This document shows positions 1-4,941 of a stretch of 5,758 nucleotides of DNA, in pieces; within the stretch, counting starts at the first letter, position 1; each line of letters opens with the position of its first letter. The position numbers were made by a program, and so were the translations under genes. The stretch is from assembly GCA_002499455.1 (NCBI GenBank), contig DALN01000171.1, positions 1 to 5,758 of the forward strand. The letters are read 5' to 3'. This DNA comes from Methanoculleus sp. UBA77. Lineage in GTDB: Archaea > Halobacteriota > Methanomicrobia > Methanomicrobiales > Methanoculleaceae. The notes under the pieces were generated by a model. It saw nothing but the letters and a program-made list of their open reading frames with translations. It ran no database searches and had not been told where the DNA came from.

Positions 1-543
1 CCAGTAGCGGGCAAGCAGAAACGCTCCCTGGCCGGTGATCCCGTTGACGAAGAGAACGGTCGCCGATGCATTGACCTCACGGATATTGAAGGCAAAGACC
101 TCGCGTTCTGCCTGGGAGACGATATCTCCCTTGGTGACGACGACGATATCGGCATACTTCAGCATCGGGCCGATCTTTCTCGGCGTGTTGACGCCGGAGA
201 GATTGTCGATGACACATACCGACAGGATGGCGTTCACGTACGGCGAACACCGGTTGCAGAGACCTGCACTTTCCGTGACGAGAACCGACAGCCCTTTCTT
301 CATGCCCCATTCGACTGCTCTTTCGACATTGCTGACGAAAAAGTGATCCGGACAGATCTTTCCGGCAAAAGCGGTCTGATTGGGTATCTGCTGTTCGTCA
401 TAGCGCTGGTGATCGAAGGAGGTGAGCGAGTCGAACTTCACGACCCCCACGCTCCCTTCGGGTAGCCCGAGGGCTGCGATGGTTTTGAGGATGACGGAGG
501 TTTTCCCCGAGGACGGAGGCCCTGCAACGGTGATCAGCTTCAT
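1..543 (-). CDS. G3E-family (HypB/UreG/CobW-like) P-loop GTPase, partial at C-terminus
   Basis: The first 181 residues are visible; the stop lies beyond base 1. Seen: Walker A GPPSSGKT at residues 8-15, a Walker B-region motif ESAGLCNRC at 91-99, a guanine-specificity motif TKGD at 137-140, and a G5-like VNGITGQG near 167-173. Family knowledge: a Glu in the Walker B region and an (N/T)KxD motif mark the G3E group of SIMIBI GTPases (HypB, UreG, CobW), which deliver metals or cofactors to enzymes. In HypB a metal-binding Cys sits just after this Glu motif; here Cys96 and Cys99 form a CxxC there, and Cys64 with His67 adds another possible ligand pair. Inference: a cytoplasmic metallochaperone or cofactor-insertion GTPase; the client is unknown. 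The start chosen is the ATG at 543 because MKLITVAGPP begins directly at the fold's first strand. An in-frame ATG at 576 would add 11 residues; neither has a Shine-Dalgarno. Family call is firm, function is not. Confidence 0.88.
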   Translation of the reverse strand, partial: MKLITVAGPPSSGKTSVILKTIAALGLPEGSVGVVKFDSLTSFDHQRYDEQQIPNQTAFAGKICPDHFFVSNVERAVEWGMKKGLSVLVTESAGLCNRCSPYVNAILSVCVIDNLSGVNTPRKIGPMLKYADIVVVTKGDIVSQAEREVFAFNIREVNASATVLFVNGITGQGAFLLARYW

Positions 544-577
544 AGCAACCGATGTTTTGCTATGGGGTGCGGCCATG

Positions 578-588
578 TATAATATTTT
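578..588 (-). promoter_or_regulatory. Second TATA-like element (proximal) for the GTPase gene
   Basis: The minus strand reads AAAATATTATA here, centred near 583. Usual spacing would place transcription start near 558, about 15 bases before the ATG at 543 and downstream of the ATG at 576. If used, this element would force the shorter protein. It may equally be just part of the AT-rich initiation region of the distal element. Confidence 0.3.
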
Positions 589-608
589 CTAAAAATAATC
601 CCTTTAAG

Positions 609-622
609 TTAAATATATTTAG
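609..622 (-). promoter_or_regulatory. TATA-like promoter element (distal) for the GTPase gene
   Basis: On the minus strand the sequence reads CTAAATATATTTAA, close to an archaeal TATA box and nearly palindromic. Its centre is near 615, so a start of transcription about 25 bases downstream would fall near 590. That would give a leader of about 14 bases to the ATG at 576, or about 47 bases to the ATG at 543. Position and composition support it; the start site is inferred from usual archaeal spacing. Confidence 0.55.
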
Positions 623-745
623 TTGAAATTATGATTGTTCACATATTGTTTCCGGTTTCGACTGCATTAACGCCCCGATGAAATGATACGCCGCAGGCAC
701 AGCCGGTGGAACACTGTTCATCCCGATCGCTGCTCTTCGAACTGC

Positions 746-2851
746 TCAAATAAAATGAGGAGAACAGATCCTTCTCAGCGCCAGCAGGAGCCCGATCGCA
801 AGGAACGGGAGCCAGACAGCCGGGGGCGACTGCTGCACCGCGGCAGAGGCGCCCGCGTTCCCGGCCGGCGCCGCATCCGCGGGCCCGGCAGCCGCGGAAC
901 CCGCGGTGCCGATCGTCATCTCGATGACCACCTGCGCATTCTCGGGACTCACCCCCCCTCCCCTGGGCTCCATCTTCCCGGAACTGAAGATGTAGTAGTC
1001 GCTGTAACAGAAGAGCACCGTATCCCCGTCCGCGACCGGCCGCCGGTTGAAGGCGTCGGTCGAGGGCCTGCCATAGTCGTCGAGCACCTCGCCGTTATGG
1101 AAGCAGACCCAGGTCTTCCCGGCCGACTTGTCGAGCAGGAACTCGCCCACCCCGTCGAGGAAGAGGAGCCTGCTCTCCGCGTACTTCTTGTCCCCGATCA
1201 CGTAGGTGAACCCCTGCATCTCTGCCACGGCGTCCAGCGCGCCCATCGGGGTGCGCTTGTTCGGGGTGTAGGTCTGTCCCGACGGCGCCTTGACCGAGAA
1301 CGTCCCCTCGCCGAGCGGCACGGTCCCGCGGAAGAGGATCGCCTTCCCGTTCTCCGTCGCCGCGATGAACTGCGGCTTTGTCGCCGTATCGCTGCCGAGG
1401 TCGTTCGTCGCCGTGAGCGCGACCGTATAGACCCCCGGCGACGAATAGACGTGGATCGGGTTCTGCTCGTCCGAAGAGGTCCCGTCCCCGAAATCCCAGG
1501 CCCACGCCGTCGGGAACTTCTGCGAGGTGTCGGTGAACGCGACCTCGAACGGAGCGTCCCCGGCCGTCGCGTCGGCGGAGAACGACGCGATCGGCGACGC
1601 GGGCACCGGCACGTCGACGGTGATCGCACCGGTCTTCGTGACCGTATCGGACCCCTTGTGGTTCTTTGCCGTGAGCGCGACCGTGTAGGTCCCCGGCGAC
1701 GAATAGACGTGGACCGGACCAGGCCCGGTTGCAACCTCCCCGTCGCCGAAATCCCACTCCCACTCCGCGGGTTTCCCGTCGGATGAGTCGGTGAACGCGA
1801 CGGCGAGCGGAGCCTCCCCCGACGTCGTATTCGCGGCGAAGTCCGCGGTCGGAACCACCGCGTTCTCGACGGTGACGGCACCGGTTCGGGTCACGCTCGC
1901 GGTCCCGGCGACGTTTGAGACAGTCAGGGTGACGGTGTAGGTCCCGGCCGTGGTGTAGACGTGGACCGGGCTCCTCTCCGTGGACGACGACCCGTCGCCG
2001 AAGTTCCAGGTCCACGCCCTCGGGTGGGCGGTGGACGTATCGTTGAACGCGACCGCCAGCGGCAGCCTTCCGGACGTCACGTTCGCCTCAAACCCCGCAA
2101 CGGGCACCGGGGGCAACCGGTCGGTGAAGATCCCGATCTCGCTGACCCACTTCCCCGAGACCCCGACGGCCGAGGGGTACTGCGCCCCGAAGTTCCAGTA
2201 CTCCTCGTCCCAGCACTCCCGCATGTCGTTGTTCCCGAAGATATTCCATCCCCAGGGGTTCGAAGAGTTGTCCGCGAAGAAGACCAGACGCATCCCCGAC
2301 GAGTAAGTGGTGTCCGGGTACCCGACCCCCTGCTTCTCGCCGGACGCCTCGTCCCCGTTGAACCAGCAGATCACCAGCGGACCCTGGCGCGGGTCGGGGC
2401 GGTAAACGTACTCGTAGGGGAAGGTCTTCCGCCACCCGTCGCGGCAGGTGACGGCGATCCGGTCCCCCTCCTCCGCCCCGCCGATGAGAGCGCAGAGGTC
2501 CGTAACACCGGTCCCCATCACGGCACCGAGGTCGCCTTTCTGCAGCACGCTCCCCTGCACGTCCTCGGCCGGGTCCCAGGGATCGTACTCCTCGCCGGGG
2601 TGGGCGGTCTCCCAGTACTCCTCGAGCACCGGCCCCTCGTGGAAGCGGTGCGTCCTCCCGTCCCCGTAGACGGGGAGGTTCTCCTTCATCCAGAGGTAGT
2701 CGGCGGTCTTCTCGTCGAGGACGGTCCGGTTGTCGCTCGCGTACCTCACGATACGCAGCTCGGTGGTCCCCGCCTCCGCCGTCACCGATACCGGCAGCAG
2801 CGCGACCGCCAGTATCAGGATTACCAGGAACAGATTCGCCGTTCGTGTCAT
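746..2851 (-). CDS. Exported PKD-repeat surface protein with DUF4430-like domain and C-terminal anchor
   Basis: The complete 701-residue product has a signal peptide (hydrophobic core about 7-22, likely cleavage after VTA at 25 or AEA at 27). Residues about 30-243 form a domain I know from methanogen surface proteins, with GTGVTDLCALIGG at 113-125 and GMRLVFFADNSSNPWGW at 186-202; its RDGW...FPYE stretch (137-147) faintly recalls sulfite-oxidase-type molybdopterin domains. Three PKD domains follow (about 249-330, 334-413, 420-497), each with a W-x-F/W-x-FGDG core and HVYxxxGxYTVxLT. Residues about 503-617 resemble DUF4430 (TPMGALDAV, LLFLDGVGEF, WVCFHNGEV). An Ala/Gly/Pro linker (648-677) leads to a membrane segment (680-693) with Arg-Arg behind it. 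Five NxS/T sequons (Asn41, 195, 257, 270, 341) suit glycosylation. Inference: a pseudoperiplasmic, cell-surface-anchored binding or adhesion protein; ligand unknown. The start ATG precedes the only signal peptide and has a weak GGGATGAT Shine-Dalgarno. Confidence 0.93.
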   Translation of the reverse strand: MTRTANLFLVILILAVALLPVSVTAEAGTTELRIVRYASDNRTVLDEKTADYLWMKENLPVYGDGRTHRFHEGPVLEEYWETAHPGEEYDPWDPAEDVQGSVLQKGDLGAVMGTGVTDLCALIGGAEEGDRIAVTCRDGWRKTFPYEYVYRPDPRQGPLVICWFNGDEASGEKQGVGYPDTTYSSGMRLVFFADNSSNPWGWNIFGNNDMRECWDEEYWNFGAQYPSAVGVSGKWVSEIGIFTDRLPPVPVAGFEANVTSGRLPLAVAFNDTSTAHPRAWTWNFGDGSSSTERSPVHVYTTAGTYTVTLTVSNVAGTASVTRTGAVTVENAVVPTADFAANTTSGEAPLAVAFTDSSDGKPAEWEWDFGDGEVATGPGPVHVYSSPGTYTVALTAKNHKGSDTVTKTGAITVDVPVPASPIASFSADATAGDAPFEVAFTDTSQKFPTAWAWDFGDGTSSDEQNPIHVYSSPGVYTVALTATNDLGSDTATKPQFIAATENGKAILFRGTVPLGEGTFSVKAPSGQTYTPNKRTPMGALDAVAEMQGFTYVIGDKKYAESRLLFLDGVGEFLLDKSAGKTWVCFHNGEVLDDYGRPSTDAFNRRPVADGDTVLFCYSDYYIFSSGKMEPRGGGVSPENAQVVIEMTIGTAGSAAAGPADAAPAGNAGASAAVQQSPPAVWLPFLAIGLLLALRRICSPHFI
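1361..2107 (-). repeat. Three tandem PKD-domain repeats, about 252-258 bases per unit
   Basis: Units span roughly 1862-2107, 1613-1852 and 1361-1594 and encode the three PKD domains. The HVY anchor falls at residues 297, 381 and 467, giving periods of 84 and 86 residues. The second and third units are the closest pair: both encode HVYSSPG-YTVALTA, and the 21-base stretch beginning ccggcgacgaatagacgt is shared at about 1436 and 1694. This suggests a more recent duplication or gene conversion between units 2 and 3. The first unit, with HVYTTAGTYTVTLTV, is more divergent. Confidence 0.85.
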
Positions 2852-2930
2852 GAAATCATCCCAGGCTCCCTTCGGGCGCCTGGAGGGCGCTCGCCGGCCC
2901 GTAAATCATTCCAGTTTACTTTTTATCAAA

Positions 2931-2942
2931 AGAAATAATTTT
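2931..2942 (-). promoter_or_regulatory. Possible TATA-like element for the PKD protein gene
   Basis: The minus strand reads AAAATTATTTCT within a sharp AT-rich island (about 2901-2948). Usual archaeal spacing would put transcription start near 2912 and give a leader of about 60 bases before the ATG at 2851. The match to the TATA consensus is only fair, so this is a tentative assignment resting mainly on local composition. Confidence 0.3.
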
Positions 2943-2968
2943 CCATTTACCTCCAGAGCAGATCAACC

Positions 2969-2983
2969 ATCGACGAAGTCGAT
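2969..2983. repeat. Perfect 6-bp inverted repeat with 3-base loop
   Basis: ATCGAC, GAA, GTCGAT: a perfect stem-loop. On the minus strand the loop is TTC. An alternative seven-pair stem with one G-U pair can form between GATCGAC and the following GTTGATC (2961-2967 with 2978-2984). It lies just upstream of the putative PKD-gene promoter, so it may be an operator or a leader structure of a longer transcript. No known element was recognised. Confidence 0.4.
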
Positions 2984-3187
2984 CCGAACGAACGAATGCC
3001 GGTTCTGCGGCGGCCGGGGATCGCGCCTGCTGAAGAATACCGCCGGAGGACAGGGCCGTGCGGCGCCGAGAGCGCATACGCCTCTGCACCCGTTTCCGGA
3101 CGCAACCTGCCCCCATGCGCGTGGAAACGCTGGTGCAGTCATGCTCGCCCGGAAACCTCGTGAACATCGGAGACAAAGAAAGCAGGC

Positions 3188-3197
3188 CCTTATAAGA
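3188..3197 (-). promoter_or_regulatory. TATAA-containing site upstream of the 399-base gap
   Basis: The minus strand reads TCTTATAAGG, a TATA-box-like core in otherwise GC-rich DNA. It would start a transcript near 3168, which would read through the gap toward the PKD gene and produce either an unannotated RNA or a leader of about 300 bases. The core is palindromic, so direction is ambiguous. No independent support. Confidence 0.22.
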
Positions 3198-3200
3198 GAG

Positions 3201-3243
3201 ATGGTCCTCCCGGCGCAGGAGACCATGATGCCGGGAGCCCCGG
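3201..3243 (-). terminator. Overlapping hairpins just after hxlB, possible terminator or 3' structure
   Basis: An 8-bp perfect stem CTCCCGGC/GCCGGGAG (3207-3214 with 3230-3237, loop 15) overlaps a second stem in which 3201-3206 and 3208-3210 pair with 3218-3226, leaving one bulged base, and a third small stem CCGGG/CCCGG (3231-3235 with 3239-3243). They cannot all form at once. The structures begin within 10 bases of the hxlB stop, so they lie in its 3' untranslated region. A pyrimidine-rich, T-containing stretch (about 3168-3183) follows but there is no long T-run, so a termination role is inference. Confidence 0.4.
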
Positions 3244-3250
3244 CCCCCGC

Positions 3251-3877
3251 CTACTGGACGTTCGCAAGACGGCTCTTGAGTTCATCGAGCGTGCAGTGCC
3301 GCACCTCCATCAGGGCGGAGACAATTGCGTCCGAAAAGACCAGTGCTGCGGTCTCAAAGAGGGTCCCCAGCGGGGCGAAGGATCCTGAGACCGATCGATA
3401 CTGCCCGGTAAGCTGGCGGATCTCAAAGTCGTGCGGGATATCCGCATCCTTGAGGAGATCGTTCCCGATCTCAACGATGCAGTCGGCCATGCGGCCGATG
3501 TACGAGTCCGGCGTCGACGTGACGAGACAGATCTTCCCCCCGATCTCCCGGGCGGTCTCGCATGCATCCACGACGGACCGGGTCTCACCCGAGCCTGAGA
3601 AGGCTATAAGAACGTCTCCGCGCCCGAACGCAGGCGTGATCGTCTCGCCGATGACGTAACTCTCAAACCCAAGGTGCATGAGGCGCTGGGCGAACGCCCG
3701 CGCGACGAGGCCGGAACGCCCGGCCCCGGCAAGGTAGATACGTTTTGCGTTGAGAATCTCATCGAGAAGCTGACCTGCACTCTCCTGATCTATGGAACGT
3801 GCCGTCTCTTCGAGACGTGACGTCATCAGGAGCATGAGAGCTGCGATGTTGGGGCAGTCCGGTTGCATACCTGTCAC
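3251..3877 (-). CDS. hxlB: 6-phospho-3-hexuloisomerase (PHI), SIS domain
   Basis: The enzyme interconverts D-arabino-hex-3-ulose 6-phosphate and fructose 6-phosphate in the cytoplasm. In archaea without an oxidative pentose phosphate pathway it works with hexulose-phosphate synthase, in reverse of formaldehyde fixation, to supply ribulose 5-phosphate. Seen: a 208-residue single SIS domain with GAGRSGLVARAFAQRL (51-66), ETITPA (78-83), SGSGET (94-99) and GTLFE (171-175), whose Glu matches the proposed catalytic base of the family. Length is typical, slightly longer at the N-terminus than the shortest archaeal homologues (about 180). The start is uncertain: a strong GGGAGGATTA precedes the GTG at 3877 with 4-base spacing, while the in-frame ATG at 3868 lies 13 bases from it, so GTG is preferred. 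The partner synthase gene is not in the window. It has its own TATA-like element and is probably transcribed separately from marker 12. Confidence 0.93.
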   Translation of the reverse strand: MTGMQPDCPNIAALMLLMTSRLEETARSIDQESAGQLLDEILNAKRIYLAGAGRSGLVARAFAQRLMHLGFESYVIGETITPAFGRGDVLIAFSGSGETRSVVDACETAREIGGKICLVTSTPDSYIGRMADCIVEIGNDLLKDADIPHDFEIRQLTGQYRSVSGSFAPLGTLFETAALVFSDAIVSALMEVRHCTLDELKSRLANVQ

Positions 3878-3878
3878 T

Positions 3879-3887
3879 AATCCTCCC
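3879..3887 (-). promoter_or_regulatory. Shine-Dalgarno that decides the hxlB start
   Basis: The minus strand reads GGGAGGATT immediately before the GTG at 3877, with GGAGG four bases upstream of it. This favours the GTG over the ATG nine bases further in, although the spacing to GTG is on the short side. Confidence 0.6.
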
Positions 3888-3916
3888 TCGTTGAATCCAC
3901 TGTACTACCCGGCACC

Positions 3917-3926
3917 ACATAAAAGG
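3917..3926 (-). promoter_or_regulatory. TATA-like promoter element for hxlB
   Basis: The minus strand reads CCTTTTATGT, a plausible archaeal TATA box in the gap after marker 12. A start about 25 bases downstream would fall near 3896, giving a leader of about 20 bases that still contains the Shine-Dalgarno. This supports separate transcription of hxlB. The 8-bp palindrome GAGGCCTC at 3938-3945 lies just upstream. Confidence 0.5.
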
Positions 3927-3949
3927 ATACGAAACAGGAGGCCTCTCCG

Positions 3950-3965
3950 CCCGGATTTTCCCGGG
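3950..3965 (-). terminator. Weak hairpin after marker 12, doubtful terminator
   Basis: CCCGG and CCGGG form a 5-bp stem with a six-base loop (GAAAAT on the minus strand), 37 bases past the marker 12 stop. No T-run follows directly; the first T-rich bases belong to the hxlB TATA-like element. A role in termination is possible but weakly supported. Confidence 0.22.
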
Positions 3966-4001
3966 GGACGAACCGGCCGCACCTGGAGAATGTAAGGACG
4001 G

Positions 4002-4874
4002 CTACCGGTCGACCGCGAGCCCGAGGACTTCGGTTGCTCCCGAGAAGACGGCGCGGGCAATCCCGGCAAGCCCCCGGGCCGCACACCACTCGTCGTAGAC
4101 GGCGACCTCCCGGGAGAGGAGAGCCCCGACCCCCGGCGCGATGGCGGGCGCCATGGAGCCGGCGAGGGCGACCTTTGCGCCGGGGTTGATGAGCAGCATC
4201 GCGGCACATTCCATCGCAGCAAACATGGCCATCGTCTCTACCCGAAGTTCAGGAGGCATCGTATGGTTCACGCCCGCACGAAGGAAGGAGTCGTTTGCGG
4301 AGGACTCGCCCCGGTCGATACGGCGAATGGCATCCACGTCGAGAGCGCCGTGCCGGGTGCCCGGCGCAAAGATGCAGGCATCGAACGCACCGGTGATCCG
4401 GCCGCCGGTCGAAAGAAGGGTGACGGTGTTCGAACTCGCGTCGCAGACCACGATATCCCCCCCCAGGTCGCGCGAGACCTCATACAGGATCCCGATCTTC
4501 TCGGGGCTCGCCTGGTGGGAGTAGGCCTTGAACCGCGAGTCGGTCGGCGATCCGCGGTGCAGCCCGGGGATCACCACGGCCGGAAGACCGCTTGCTCTGA
4601 TCTCGTCGTAGACCCGGGTGCCGCCGCCGATGTGCTTGCCGGCGCCCTCCCGGGAGACGACCCCCCGGTTCTGGACCTTTCTGATATCGGTGATGGCCGA
4701 GATTCCGTCGCCCATCGAGTAGCAGACGGCAATACCCTCGATCTCGTCGAGAGGAGAGAGGCGGCCGAGGTCGCCGGCCGAGAACTGCCTGGCCTCTTCA
4801 CGGGATATCTTGAACTCCTCGTTTCCGGTGGAGAAGCGCATCGCGGTAGTGCCGTGGTCGATGCCGATAAACAT
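4002..4874 (-). CDS. Methanogenesis marker protein 12 (ASKHA-fold)
   Basis: The 290-residue product matches the methanogenesis marker 12 family (TIGR03281 type), conserved in methanogens with no proven function. It has an ASKHA (actin/sugar kinase/Hsp70) ATPase-like layout: a phosphate-1 loop IDHGTT at 5-10, a phosphate-2 segment VVCDASSNTVTL at 142-153, and a glycine-containing adenosine-site segment VALAGSMAPA at 235-244. Other conserved-looking blocks are AVCYSMGDGI (49-58) and APGTRHGALDVDAIRRID (170-187). The protein is soluble, with no signal peptide. The frame stays open upstream to an ATG at 4949, but the ATG at 4874 is chosen because GAGGT sits 7 bases before it and the family begins at MFIGIDHGTT; the extra 25 residues would overlap the preceding gene's stop. 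It follows the DUF368 gene by 67 bases and may share its transcript. Inference: an ATP-dependent enzyme or activator tied to methanogenesis; substrate unknown. Confidence 0.93.
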   Translation of the reverse strand: MFIGIDHGTTAMRFSTGNEEFKISREEARQFSAGDLGRLSPLDEIEGIAVCYSMGDGISAITDIRKVQNRGVVSREGAGKHIGGGTRVYDEIRASGLPAVVIPGLHRGSPTDSRFKAYSHQASPEKIGILYEVSRDLGGDIVVCDASSNTVTLLSTGGRITGAFDACIFAPGTRHGALDVDAIRRIDRGESSANDSFLRAGVNHTMPPELRVETMAMFAAMECAAMLLINPGAKVALAGSMAPAIAPGVGALLSREVAVYDEWCAARGLAGIARAVFSGATEVLGLAVDR

Positions 4875-4881
4875 GATAGGT

Positions 4882-4886
4882 ACCTC
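4882..4886 (-). promoter_or_regulatory. Shine-Dalgarno that decides the marker 12 start
   Basis: The minus strand reads GAGGT followed by seven bases and then the ATG at 4874. This good match and spacing support a start at 4874 rather than the in-frame ATG at 4949, which lies inside the end of the preceding gene. Confidence 0.65.
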
Positions 4887-4924
4887 GTTGCCCTCCGGGT
4901 GGAAGTAAGGTTTCGGATCGCCCC

Positions 4925-4941
4925 AAAAAAAGAGGCAAAAA
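4925..4941 (-). terminator. Oligo-T tract after the DUF368 gene, possible archaeal terminator
   Basis: Directly after the TGA stop the minus strand reads five T, GCCTC, then seven T. Runs of T in the non-template strand are the core of intrinsic termination in archaea, without needing a hairpin. No convincing TATA element lies between here and marker 12, so partial read-through into marker 12 is likely. Confidence 0.45.

Larger units (their letters stand above)
544..745. other. Intergenic region between the PKD gene and the GTPase gene
   Basis: These 202 bases separate the stop of the PKD protein gene from the GTPase start. The half nearest the GTPase (about 577-650) is strongly AT-rich against GC-rich surroundings and carries two TATA-like elements. 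The half nearest the PKD stop (about 650-745) is GC-richer and has no long T-run, so no clear terminator for the PKD gene is visible there. No RNA gene or credible small ORF was recognised. Confidence 0.6.
2852..3250. other. 399-base region without a convincing gene, between hxlB and the PKD gene
   Basis: The part next to hxlB has overlapping inverted repeats (3201-3243) and a TATAA-containing site (about 3188-3197). The middle (about 3000-3180) is GC-rich with no recognised coding or RNA signature. A perfect small hairpin lies at 2969-2983 next to a triple CGAA repeat at 2985-2996. The 2901-2948 stretch is AT-rich and promoter-like for the PKD gene. Reading frames of 86-87 codons cross it on the minus strand, but their products are Arg/Cys/Pro-rich low-information sequences without a matching ribosome site. 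It could hold a long 5' leader, a small RNA or a decayed gene; the sequence alone does not decide. Confidence 0.5.

Noticed and set aside
683..1786. Long plus-strand open frame (367 codons) opposite the PKD gene
   Set aside because: The product is Arg/Pro/Gly-rich with no domain. It is the antisense shadow of GC-rich, strongly supported minus-strand coding.
2123..2764. Reading the PKD protein N-domain as argininosuccinate synthase
   Set aside because: Similar methanogen proteins sometimes carry that label, but a signal peptide, surface-protein architecture and absence of the synthase's nucleotide-binding motif argue against it.
1961..2938. Plus-strand open frame (325 codons) opposite the PKD gene N-terminal half
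   Set aside because: Low-complexity Arg/Val/Pro composition, no motif, and fully explained by third-position GC bias of the real gene on the other strand.
2926..2954. Six-codon minus-strand ORF preceded by GGAGGT
   Set aside because: The ribosome-site match is good but spacing to the ATG is only two bases and the peptide is six residues. It also coincides with the putative TATA-like element, so chance is likelier than a leader peptide.
2916..3226. Minus-strand frames of 86 and 87 codons in the intergenic region
   Set aside because: They overlap each other in different frames, one starts at TTG, neither has a Shine-Dalgarno, and the products are basic, Cys/Pro-rich and unlike any family I recognise.
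2730..3659. Plus-strand open frame (309 codons) crossing the gap and hxlB
   Set aside because: It runs antisense through parts of two well-supported genes and their gap, and its product shows no recognisable fold or motif.
3938..3945. GAGGCCTC palindrome upstream of the hxlB TATA-like element as an operator
   Set aside because: An 8-bp palindrome is expected by chance in GC-rich DNA and no second copy or known regulator site supports it.
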